Below are positions 54,618-64,000 of a stretch of DNA of 64,000 nt, piece by piece (the first letter of the stretch is position 1; the number at the start of each line of letters is the position of its first letter). This DNA is from Alternaria dauci. Its lineage: Eukaryota; Ascomycota; Dothideomycetes; Pleosporales; Pleosporaceae. The position numbers and the translations under genes are program-made. Location: positions 3,782,001 to 3,846,000 of the forward strand of contig NC_091272.1 of NCBI RefSeq assembly GCF_042100115.1, written 5' to 3'. A model generated the notes under the pieces. That model saw nothing but the letters and a program-made list of their open reading frames with translations. It made no database searches and was not told where the DNA came from.

Positions 54618-56762
54618 ATGCACATCTCTCAGAAGCTCGCCCAGGCGAGAGAGGAGGGGAAGCCGACCTTCTCCTTCGAATTCTTTCCGCCCAAGACAGC
54701 CCAGGTAACGATGCCCTCATACCCCCAACACGAGGAGCCCGGCGCTGACTCGATCTAGGGTGTCCAAAACCTCTACGACCGCATGGACCGCATGCATAGC
54801 TTCGGTCCGCAATTCATCGACCTGACCTGGGGCGCTGGTGGCCGCCACTCCAAGCTGACCTGCGAAATGGTCAAGGTTGCACAATCCGTCTACGGCCTCG
54901 AAACCTGCATGCATCTCACATGCACCGATATGGAAAAGTCCAAGCTCGACGACGCCCTCCGAGACGCATACAACGCCGGCTGCACCAACATTCTCGCCTT
55001 GAGGGGAGACCCGCCACGTGAGCGAGAAAAGTGGGAGGCAACAGCGGGCGGCTTCCGCTATGCAAAAGATCTCGTCGTCTACATCAAGGAAAAGTACGGA
55101 AACCATTTCGATATCGGTGTGGCGGGATACTCCGAGGGCAGCGACGACAATGACAACGTCGACGAGCTCATCGACCATCTCAAGGAGAAGGTTGATGCCG
55201 GAGGAACATTCATCGTCACACAGATGTTTTACGATACCGACCTTTTCCTTGAGTGGGTGAGAAAAGTTCGTGCCAAGGGCATCGACGTTCCCATCATTCC
55301 CGGCATCATGCCCATTCACACCCATGCCGCCTTCCTGCGGAGAGCCCAATGGACGAGATGCAACATCCCGAAGCATTGGACTGAGGCTCTAGAGCCTGTC
55401 AAGAATGATGACGTCGAAGTGCGTGAAGTCGGCAAACATCTAGTCGCAGAAATGTGCCGGAAGCTGATCAACGCTGGCATCACGCACCTGCACTTGTGAG
55501 TCATCTTCCCGTCTGGAAAAAAAGATTACCTTTCTAATACCCACATAGCTACACCATGAATCTCGCACAAGCCACCCGCATGGTCCTCGAAGAACTAGAC
55601 CTCCTACCCGACCCCGAGTCACCGCTAGAGAAGCCTCTTCCATGGCGGCCTTCGCTGGCCCTCAACCGACGAGACGAGAACGTACGACCAATCTTCTGGC
55701 GTAACCGCAACCGATCCTACATTGCACGCACACAAGACTGGGACGAGTTCCCCAACGGTCGCTGGGGAGATTCACGTTCACCCGCCTTTGGCGAGTTGGA
55801 CTCTTACGGCATCGGTCTGAAGGGTACCAATGAGCAGAACATTAAGTTATGGGGCACACCAATGTCGATCAGAGATCTGTCCGACCTCTTCGTACGCTAC
55901 ATGGAAGGAAAGCTCGACTCATTGCCGTGGAGCGAACAGCCCATCACGACTGAAGCCGGGTCCATCCAGGATGATCTGATCGATCTGAACCGCCGTGGAT
56001 TCCTGACTATCAACTCTCAGCCTGCTGTCAATGGAGCCAAGTCTTCGGACCCGGTGTTTGGTTGGGGTCCACGTAATGGCTATGTCTACCAAAAGGCATA
56101 CCTGGAAGTCTTCGTGTCTCCGGAATACATTTCTGAGATCATCACGCGTCTCGAGCGCGATCCCGAATTCACCTACTATGCTGTGAACAAGGATGGCGAC
56201 TTGAAGACGAATGCTCCCAATGAGGGACCGAATGCTGTTACATGGGGTGTCTTCCCAGGCAAGGAGATTGTACAGCCGACCATTGTTGAAACAGTCAGCT
56301 TCCTCGCCTGGAAGGACGAGTTTTACCGCCTTGGACAACAATGGGCCAACTGCCATGCAGGCGTCAGCCCATCGCGTTACGTGATCCAGGATGTTGTAGA
56401 CACGTGGTATCTCCTGAACATCGGCAAGTACATTCGCTTATGCTTACGCTTCTTTTACTAACACTTTGTGTGTAGTACACAACGACTTCCACGCAACTCG
56501 CGGCATTTTCCCCATCTTCGACGGCTTAGAAGTCAAGGACATGGACAAACCGCTCGTTGACCCTAACATTGATCTTCCTGGCGCGAATGGGGAAGAAGCG
56601 ACAAAGGTAGTCAACGGTGGTAGCCACACGAATGGCACCAACGGCACCAACGGCGAGCAAGCCAAGCCTCACAAGGAGGAAAACCCAAGCCTAATCGATA
56701 CTGCCAAAGCAGCCGCTGTCGAGGTCACCAACGGTGTAAAAAGCCTAGCAATGTCTAACTAG
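54618..56762 (+). CDS. Methylenetetrahydrofolate reductase (MTHFR)
   Basis: Four exons: 54618-54704, 54759-55495, 55549-56423 and 56476-56762; 661 residues. It reduces 5,10-methylene-THF to 5-methyl-THF for methionine synthesis. The N-terminal TIM barrel has FSFEFFPPK (catalytic Glu21), DLTWGAGGRHSKLTCEMV, CTNILALRGDPPRE, the FAD-loop region FDIGVAGYSEGSDD, and GGTFIVTQMFYDTDLF plus PIIPGIMPIHTHAAF. The regulatory C-terminal domain includes FGWGPRNGYVYQKAYLEVFV and WGVFPGKEIVQPTIVETVSF. The third intron has a GC donor: only cutting at 56424 (GCAAGT) gives the conserved YLLNIVHNDF. The last 70 residues carry an Asn/Gly/Thr-rich low-complexity tail (NGGSHTNGTNGTNGEQ). MET12 versus MET13 type is not assigned. 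Confidence 0.95.
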
Positions 56763-57429
56763 GCTTGCATGGCTCCAGGTCTTACTGCATTCAACACGCC
56801 AAGACCAACTTGAGATGAGTCTTCTTCGAGGAAATCTCCACTCCTAGTTTGGTGTTCAACAAGTTACGCGACAGAGCTCCTGCTTTCAACACAACTCTTG
56901 CATTTCAACAAGCGCGAATCTCTGGGTCTTTTTGTTCTTTGGCGTATATCGGTTATGGTCGGCATTAAAGGAAAAGGTTACGATTTGCACAGCAATCATG
57001 CACAAGCATCTGGGAGGCGTCTATTCAACCCGACGACCGTCACGAAAGATATGGTGCGGGAACCTAAAAAGTTCAATAGCATAGTGTAGGATATGGCTTT
57101 CTAAGATACCCGGTCACTGCCCTCAACGGCAGCGGTCAATTTTTTTCGATACAATCTTTATCTTTAACGTTGAGTAGATACCTTTGAAATAGAACAAGAC
57201 GTACTACTGTTTTTGAGACTCCACAGCTTCACTGTATGTGCAAGGTTTGAGGCAAGCATTTGACATGCATTGTTGTTTCTCTACGTTTTGGTATCAAGTG
57301 TGAGTATAAAAGTTATGTGGAAAGAATTGAAATGTCGCGCCATCAAGACGTCTTACTCATACACACTGCTCCATGCTTTTTCCACCACTTCCCCTTTTTC
57401 CGGGGTAGACGTTAATGGAAGCCCAGACT
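56763..57429. other. Convergent intergenic region, 667 bp
   Basis: 3' flanks of MTHFR (+) and the secreted Pro/Gly-rich gene (-). T-rich around 57135-57165. Nothing else recognised. Confidence 0.4.
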
Positions 57430-58122
57430 CTAAGCGCTCATCTCACTCTTGCCGCCGCCAAACAGGCTGCTGAGCCAATCGAAGAAGCCTCCTGGGGCGT
57501 CACCGCCGGATTCCTCCTCGCCGTTCTCGGAGCCAGGCAGCTCAGGCATGCCCGTGGGTTGAGGACCGCGAGTCAGAGTCTGCATCGTAGTAGGCAGACC
57601 AGGCATGCCGGTACCGGGAAACGGAGAGCCACCAGTGGGCATGGGGAAAGGAAGATCGGTGGGAGCAGGGCCATCGCCAGGTGGGCTGGGAAAGCCGCCG
57701 GTGGGGAAAGGCATTTCAGGCTGGCCGGTGGGGAGTCCAGGGAAGCCTCCCTCTGTTTCTGTGGGCAGAGCAGGAGTACCGTCTGTGGGCTCCGCCAACG
57801 AGAAGCTGGGTAGCGAAGTGCCGGCTCCGGCTCCGGCTCCGGGTCCAGCGTCCTGTCTTGGGGCGAGCTGGTAGTCGATGGCCAGGTTGCGGACGCGGTG
57901 GCGGGCAGGCTGAACAAGACCAGTAGGGAATGCTCCTGTTGCTGTGGGGAAAGGAATGCCAGATGCTGTGCCGGTGCCGATTGGGGCGAAGCCGGGCATC
58001 AGCTCGGGAGGAGGAGGAGCGTGACGGGACTCCTTGGTGCCGAAGATGGCGTCGAGGTAGTCGCTGAATGGGTGGGCGACTGCGGTGCTTGCAAGAGCAG
58101 CGAGGATGATGGTGTTTCTCAT
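57430..58122 (-). CDS. Small secreted Pro/Gly-rich protein
   Basis: A single exon, 230 residues from the ATG at 58122. A clear signal peptide (MRNTIILAALASTAVAHP) with a likely cut after AVA supports this start over the in-frame one at 58263. The mature protein begins FSDYLDAIFGTKESRHA. It is dominated by Pro, Gly and Thr/Phe with loose repeats of the P-F-P-T-G-G type, and has a short GAGAGAGTS run. It ends with an amphipathic aromatic stretch, GGFFDWLSSLFGGGKSEM. There are no cysteines in the mature part, unlike many small secreted effector candidates. I see no enzyme motif. It could be a cell-wall or surface protein; the role is unknown. Confidence 0.8.
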   Translation of the reverse strand: MRNTIILAALASTAVAHPFSDYLDAIFGTKESRHAPPPPELMPGFAPIGTGTASGIPFPTATGAFPTGLVQPARHRVRNLAIDYQLAPRQDAGPGAGAGAGTSLPSFSLAEPTDGTPALPTETEGGFPGLPTGQPEMPFPTGGFPSPPGDGPAPTDLPFPMPTGGSPFPGTGMPGLPTTMQTLTRGPQPTGMPELPGSENGEEESGGDAPGGFFDWLSSLFGGGKSEMSA

Positions 58123-59076
58123 CTTGATGGTGATGTCTGTGATGTGGAATGTAGAAGTGGTGTCTGAGACAGAGCGAGATGGGTGATGTTTGACAACAAG
58201 GATGGTGGCACAGCCAAAAAAGAATGTATGTATACCGCTAGGATATCTAGAGAGTGACAGCAAGAGCGAAGAAAAGGCCTGCCTAAAGAGAGTGTGTGAG
58301 AGACAACTGTCTGTGAAGAACTGGTTGATGGCCGTTCAGCACAAGGCCAGATCCGAGGTATATATCCTCGCCCGGAGATTTCCAGCCACGATCAACAAAC
58401 TCGTTCATCTCAAACCTGGTTCCCGCAAGCCCCAGAAAGCCCAGTCGTTTGACGTTGCTGGAGAACAACGCCCGTGCGACCTGCTAGTTACAGATAAGAT
58501 CGATCAAGCCTTTTGCGAAGACGCGCCGAAGGGTTAGAGGTAATCTCTGCAGGTCAGCGACACACGCCCCGTCTGGGCAGCATGAGACGGAGAGTATAGC
58601 ACGGGGATTCATGTCGATCACTTCTGACAGTTGCGTTCGTGCTCCAATAATTTTATTGTGCAAAGCCATAGGCAGCAAGTGAACAGGTGAGGTAGCATTG
58701 GCCAAGCCGTTAATCTGCATAAAAGCAAGGCTGTGATGGCCATGGATAGATTGCACAGGGAGACCAACATGTTTCGAGAAAAAGGTCGAGATGCTGGTGC
58801 CAGGCGCGGAAGGGTCCATGGCGTTCAGTGGTACTGGTGGGTCCGTTTCAGGCGTACGCGTAACTCGACGCCAACAACCAAATATCGTCAGCTGATTGGC
58901 GCATGGGCCACCAGACCATGTATGCTCTGTAACAGTCACATTGTTTACTCGAGCATCGGGAGACCTGCCCGGTGTTTGGCATGTGGTAAAGGCATGATGC
59001 GTGACGTATGTCCAGCGGTACACAAGAACTGGGATCCAGAATACGTCAGGCATCTTCAGGCATCGAGAGCCTCAGT
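58123..59076. other. Intergenic region with one doubtful ORF
   Basis: 954 bp between two minus-strand genes: downstream of the MFS gene and upstream of the secreted-protein gene. A 111-codon ORF inside it is listed separately as doubtful. No RNA gene or repeat seen. Confidence 0.4.
58484..58819 (-). CDS. Doubtful small ORF, possible gene remnant
   Basis: 111 codons from an ATG at 58819 (MDPSAPGTSISTFFSKHVGL). The text between is rather protein-like (SLAFMQINGLANATSPVHLL, LPLTLRRVFAKGLIDLICN), and no domain is recognised. The frame stays open upstream to 59053 but with poorer composition. It could be the surviving 3' part of a lost gene or a small hypothetical. Low certainty. Confidence 0.25.
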   Translation of the reverse strand: MDPSAPGTSISTFFSKHVGLPVQSIHGHHSLAFMQINGLANATSPVHLLPMALHNKIIGARTQLSEVIDMNPRAILSVSCCPDGACVADLQRLPLTLRRVFAKGLIDLICN

Positions 59077-60539
59077 TCATATCCACCCGATCCTCCTTGC
59101 CGCATAACCCCAGCCACTCAGGAATGCGGTCACGCCTGTGAACGCAATCAGTGCCCCATATCCGCTACCGTAGGCAAATCCCGCACTCCAGTCTCCAGCA
59201 TGTAGCAGAGCTTCTGAGAGCGGGCCACTGCACAAGTTGCCGACGCCTTTTCCAGCCGAGAGGCACGCCCATACAAAGCCAGAATCTGCGCCTCTGCGCT
59301 TCTTCTGGGTTTCTGCGACCATGGCGCTCCAAGCACTCGATTGACAGCCAGCGAAAGCGCCGTAAACTACGCAGAAGATGTATAATGGCGCCAGTGAAGT
59401 GGAGAATCCCCAGAGGAGAAAGATGCCGACTGTTGAGCCCAGGGCTGAGACCATGATGCAGGTGGTAACATGGTACTTGTCGGTCGCAATTCCCATGCAC
59501 AGACAGCCGACAAATGCAGCAGCATTGACGAGAATAATTGTAACAGTGCTCTCAATGCTACCTGCACCGATAGACCGAGCGAAAGTGGGTAGATAGATTG
59601 CTGGTAGAAAGAATCCAAGGCTCTGGATGATGTTGCCGGACTGGAGAATCAGGTAGTTGGAACAGGTCCAGAACGACAGGTCAAAGCCCCTGTTTTGCGA
59701 TGTCTGAGATAACGGAAGGCGAGGTTTGAAGAAGAAGACTATGGGGAAGTTGAGGGCCACGAAGCTGAGTGCGCATACTCGTAGAGTTGTCCGGAACCCG
59801 TAAGTGTGTAGAAGCCACTCGAGGATGAGAGGAAGAATGGCGCCACTCAATCCCAAGCCGGCCATGGCAACCCCATAGGCGAATCCCCTCCTGCGTACCC
59901 ACCACTCTTCGATGTTGAAGAGAATTGGCGTCCACGCGAGACCACCGCCTAGTGCGTACAAGATGCCTTGAGTGATTATGAGGTGCGTTATGCTCGTTGA
60001 AAGAGATCCAAGGCCCAAGGCAAGGCAGACGACTACCAGACCAACTGGTGTTGCCCAGACGCGAAACTTGGGAAAGTACTTTAGTACGACGAACCATAGC
60101 GCAATATCCATGTACATGATACCCTAGTAGGTGTTAGTCTTGGTCTTTGCAAAAATCACTAGGACATACCATTGCACAAGTACCCACAACGGCAACGTTG
60201 CTTTGGCCAGAGAACTCTTCACTAGTAGCATAGTATTCTTGGAAGACGCCGTAAGAGGAAGGAAAGCCCCAGATCATGGCCTCGAGCTGCAGAGGTGAAG
60301 AGACGAAGTCAGTGCATGTCTCACATGCATTTCGTACGGGTACGGCTTACCATGAAGCAGGAAAACAGGCAGAGCCATGCATCTCTGCCACCGTCGGTGG
60401 GCGGAAGAGAGAACCCATTGTCGCTTAATGGTTGGGAATGGTCGTTTTCTTGTAGTAGTTCAATGTCTGTGGTTGCAGCCGAGGAGGGCTGCTGGGGGTA
60501 AGTGGTCAAGTCGACCTGGGTACTCTGAGTCGAAGCCAT
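59077..60539 (-). CDS. MFS transporter, monocarboxylate-transporter-like
   Basis: Three exons on the minus strand: 60539-60351, 60286-60170 and 60123-59077, all joined in phase 0; 450 residues. A polar N-terminus of about 50 residues is followed by twelve likely membrane helices. The start of helix 1 is the MCT motif DGGRDAWLCLFSCFMLEAMIWGFPSSYGVF split by the intron at 60287-60350 (the D-G-G-x-x-W pattern of fungal MCH-type transporters). The motif WWVRRRGFAYGVAMAGLGLS between helices 4 and 5 fits. The central loop is short. Known relatives in yeast (Mch family) do not clearly move monocarboxylates, so the substrate is open. The 64-nt first intron is nearly the same as one in the gene at 36884-38308 (see findings). 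Divergent from ORC4. Confidence 0.92.
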
Positions 60540-61062
60540 TGAGTGCTTTTTCTCAATTGCTGAAGCACCAGACTCATGCTTATGTACATGATTTCTAGCA
60601 CATTGGAGTTAGTAGTGGTGATGTTGACCTAGTCCTCGATTGTACATGTAGGGCGTGTTGGATGCGTAGTTCAGTGGGGCTCGGGAGCCCTGAGCCCTGA
60701 AGCCGTCGGAAAAGCGCAAAAGTCATACATGGTAGCGGTACGGTTGTATAGACGGTAATACTAGGGATCGCACTAGCGCCATCCGATATATCTCATGGGC
60801 AGTGTTGAGTCATAGTCTGGTGTGGTGTTTGATGGTGTTGGTGTTGTATATGGAGAAGCCAGGCTGGAGGGCTGTTGGCATGATGCAGGGGCGCCCGGGA
60901 GCGGAATTCTAGCGCGACGCGACTTTGAGATTGACGCGCCGCCTTGACCAGGGCATCCGCGACCTCGAAACAGTTCACCCACAACACGACTATGATGCAT
61001 TCTCAATAACAGACACCGACCAACTACACAACTGTAATCTATAATCATCCCCCATCGCCGCC
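60540..61062. promoter_or_regulatory. Divergent promoter, MFS transporter and ORC4
   Basis: 523 bp between start codons. A run of TGTTGG/TGGTGTT units lies at about 60820-60850. No recognised regulatory box. Confidence 0.4.
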
Positions 61063-63567
61063 ATGGATGACTCGCCCCGATCTTCTAAGCGGAGAAAGCT
61101 CGATACCTCAGAGGGCACCGGACCGAGCCCGTCAACAAAGCCGTCGACACGGAAAGCCTCTGGTAGGCTTGCGACCCGGTCCGCCGCAAAGACGAACGGC
61201 GACGATATACAAGATGAGGTGAAGAAGCCAGCACCAGTGCGCAAGGGTCGATTGACCAAGGGCGCAACAAACGGCACGGCAGTGAAGCGTGCAGCAGAAC
61301 AAGAGATTGATGTCTACGATGATATCGAAGGCGCATTGAACGTTGCAGCATCCTCGCGACCAGTCCGAGCCCGCAAACCGACACACAAAGCATCCAAAGA
61401 GAACACTCCAATTGCTGCGCAGGGCAAGGAGGAAACACCAACAGCCACTCCGCCCAAGCGAGGAAAGGGGCGACCTACCAAAGCGGAAACCGCAAGTCGG
61501 AATGCTTTGAAAGAGGCCGGCAGTGCAAAAGACGAATCCAAAGATACTGTCATACCTGCGAAGGCTTCGCGAAAGCCAGCTGTGTCCGCGCGCAAACCAG
61601 CAGCTCCACGAGCAAATGCTCGGAAGAAGAAAGAGCCTAGCCCTATTGCCGAAGAAGAGGAGGAGGAGACAAATCAGTTACCAAACAACACCAAGACCAC
61701 TAAGATCTCGAAGCCACGCTCAATACGGAAACCGGCGACCAGTACAAGGAAAAAGGCCGCAGCACTAGAATCAGAATCAGAAGAGGCAGTTGCCGCGACG
61801 CCCTCCAAGTCGGTCAAGCGAAGAAAGCCTGTAGGAGAGCACACAACCATACCAGAGAGCGCCGACGAACTCGGCGACGGCTCTCCCACAACTAACAGGA
61901 AGCTGACTGCTAGTGAACGAAGACGCTTTAACCGCACCGATCACATCGCGAACAATGACGAAGAGCGCTGGTCGGATGCAGAAGACCAGGCCAATGGACA
62001 CGAAGAGGACGAAATGGATGTAGATGGGAACAGTCTCCTGGGCAGTGTGCTGGACCCCACAGAGCCGAGTCCCTTCAATAAGCCTACTTCAGCTCAGAAA
62101 GAGAAGTTAACGCCGTCGGTCATCTACAGCAACCTTGCGCCGGGTCGTGAGCTTGATCTACTCAAGACAATCGTCATGGACCGTATTACTGGCAAACGTC
62201 CTTCGCCTCTGGTTGGGTTGGACGACGAGTACAACTCCGTGTACCAACTCGTCGAACAGACCATCACCGCTGGTGAAGGCAACTCAATGCTTGTCATTGG
62301 AGCTCGAGGCAGTGGAAAGACGGCGCTCGTGAACAAAGTCCTCTCTGAGGTCTCGAAAGATAACGGTGGCCAATACCATGTCGTCCGACTTAATGGCTTC
62401 ATCCACACAGACGATAAGATAGCACTGCGGGAAATCTGGCGTCAGTTGGGCAAAGAGATGGATATCGAAGAGGATGGGAGCGGACCAGGGAAAAACTACG
62501 CAGACACCTTGGCAACGCTGCTCGCTCTACTTTCGCACCCTTCGGAACAGACTGGCGAAGTGACTGACGAGGTCGCCAAAGCTGTCGTCTTCGTAATGGA
62601 CGAGTTTGATCTCTTCGCTCAACACCCTCGCCAGACGTTGCTCTACAATCTCTTCGACATTGCACAATCACGAAAAGCGCCCATTGCGGTGTTGGGACTA
62701 ACGACACGCATCGACGTAACTAACAGTCTCGAGAAGCGAGTCAAGAGTCGCTTCAGCCATCGCTATGTGCATCTCAGGCTAGCGACGACTTTTACTGCGT
62801 TCCAGGAAACATGCAAGGCCTGTTTGTCGATACATCCAGAGCAACTGAGCGTCGAGGAGAGAGGCATACTAGAAGGTGGTACCAAGAGTGCACCGGCAAA
62901 GAAGGCAAAGAAGAGCGACGCGAAACAAGATGCGCTATCACAATGGAACGCCAACATTTCCGTAAGTCCATCAACAGCTCTCCACTGCCATGTCACGATC
63001 AAGCTGACAGTCTACTAGGAACTCTTCTCATCGCGCGCGTTTCTGACCCAGCACCTTGCGCCGTCCTTCTACCTCACGAAATCCGTCCCACAAATCCTAA
63101 CCTCTTTTCTCCTTCCCACCGCGACACTTTCTCCCACCACACCCTTCCAGCCCACCAACCTACTCAACTCTCCAGACTCCAAGCTATCCCTCATTCCCTC
63201 ACTTTCACAGCTATCTCTCTCCCTTCTCATCGCCGCTGCAAGGCTGGACATCATCCACGACTCCGACACATGCAACTTCAACATGGCCTACGACGAGTAC
63301 GTCACTCTCGCATCACGAGCCCGCATCCAGTCGGCCGCCGGCGGACTGAGTTCGAGCAGCGGCGCGAGTAAAGTCTGGGGCAAAGATGTAGCGAGACGGG
63401 AGTGGGAGGGTCTTGTAGACCTAGGTCTGATTATGCCGGTTATACAAGGTCAGGTCGGCGCGTTTGGCATGGTGAGGTGCGATGTTGCTTTGGAAGAGGT
63501 GGGCGAGGTGTTGAAGGGGATCAAGGGTGGTGATAAGGGCTTGGAGAGGTGGTGTCGGAGTATATGA
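61063..63567 (+). CDS. ORC4: Origin recognition complex subunit 4 (ORC4) with basic N-terminal extension
   Basis: Two exons, 61063-62961 and 63019-63567, 815 residues. The AAA+ core starts near residue 365: Walker A GARGSGKT (413-420), Walker B VFVMDEFDLF (about 510-519), sensor I region IAVLGLTTRIDVTNSLEKRV, then the ORC4-type KSRFSHRYVHLRL. The C-terminus has SLLIAAARLDIIHDSDTCNF and a winged-helix-like end (GKDVARREWEGLVDLGLIMP). The first 350 residues are unusual: highly charged, Lys/Arg/Pro/Ser/Thr-rich and disordered. They contain an AT-hook-like PPKRGKGRPTKAE (about residues 130-142) and several looser R-K-G-R / R-K-P patches. ORC4 is part of the complex that marks replication origins and loads the MCM helicase. 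Confidence 0.94.
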
Positions 63568-64000
63568 GTTGGTTGGGTTGTTGTTATTGGATATGAGGAG
63601 CGGTTCCGGCTCTAGCTGGATTGTTGTTAGCATAACATGGCATAGCACAGCATAGCATAGCATAGCGCTTGTGACGAGTGCTCACTTACGACAGCACTCA
63701 TCTCCTCATTGTGAAGTATATGACGCGAAGATTGTCTCATTTCAGGGCGCGTTGACCATTCGAATGATGCAGTGGATTTGCAGGTGCAAAGATTAGGAAA
63801 TAGCAAGGGATTGCATGACGAAAACTGCGATATGGGACGACATTATTCTGGAGAGAGAGAACATAACGGTGCATGACTTTCGTAACATAGATGTATCATA
63901 TCCTCGTATCAACATGAGATTTTCATCTCCTTACAACTCCCATCACATCATATCCTAACAGCCCCAGTACTCGGCCCACTTACTCTTTCCTGCAAGGACT
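63568..64000. other. 3' flank of ORC4 to window edge
   Basis: 433 bp with a short CATAG tandem repeat (63641-63666) and no further gene. Confidence 0.4.
63641..63666. repeat. CATAG pentamer repeat
   Basis: Five tandem units (the second is CACAG) in the 3' flank of ORC4. Short, likely length-polymorphic. Confidence 0.8.

Overview
The window is nuclear DNA of a filamentous ascomycete (Pezizomycotina), most likely a dothideomycete close to Pleosporales. The evidence is: many short introns (mostly 48-65 nt) with GT..AG ends and CTRAY branch sites; a Zn2Cys6 regulator; GH47 and Rot1 secretory proteins; a 5S rRNA gene lying alone rather than in an rDNA array; a tRNA-Glu with an intron; and fungal families throughout. 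The species assignment is inference. Nothing in the window is prokaryotic or viral, and I see no intact transposon.

Layout. 1-4.9 kb: tail of an unidentified gene, a protein with a HeLo-like N-terminus and tandem acidic/aromatic repeats, a multi-pass membrane protein, and a DUF1989 protein. 5.5-11.6 kb: ArfGAP GLO3, a RanBP2-type zinc-finger protein (-), and a single-pass membrane protein. 11.6-18.6 kb: about 7 kb without a supportable protein gene, holding tRNA-Glu(CTC) and a 5S rRNA gene, then a long leader of a Zn2Cys6 regulator resembling Pro1/NosA (18.65-22.5 kb). 23.7-30.0 kb: a compact housekeeping block with ROT1, 5-formyl-THF cyclo-ligase, SmE and the nuclear import receptor MTR10. 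31-38.3 kb: an unidentified Ser-rich gene, eIF3g, URA5, TIM23 and an LPxEIR-motif gene. 39.2-50.5 kb: GH47 mannosidase, an unknown single-exon gene, an OPT transporter, a short-chain dehydrogenase and a GPR1/FUN34/YaaH (Ato) transporter. 53-63.6 kb: a TPI-like isomerase divergent from MTHFR, a secreted Pro/Gly-rich protein, an MCT-like MFS transporter and ORC4.

How the genes relate. These are mostly independent housekeeping genes. Two act in one-carbon folate metabolism (the cyclo-ligase and MTHFR), 30 kb apart. Several code for secretory-pathway functions (GLO3, ROT1, GH47). There is no biosynthetic cluster.

Most interesting signals. (1) Two introns in unrelated genes 23 kb apart (37646-37709 in the LPxEIR gene, 60287-60350 in the MFS gene) are both exactly 64 nt, both phase 0, and match at about 45 of 64 positions without gaps. 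This is the signature of introner-like elements. (2) Three introns of exactly 51 nt carry no in-frame stop. (3) MTHFR has a GC-AG intron. (4) ORC4 carries a long basic N-terminus with an AT-hook-like motif. (5) A heptamer repeat able to form a G-quadruplex lies between the divergent TPI-like and MTHFR genes. Exon joins were worked out by eye from frame and splice sites.
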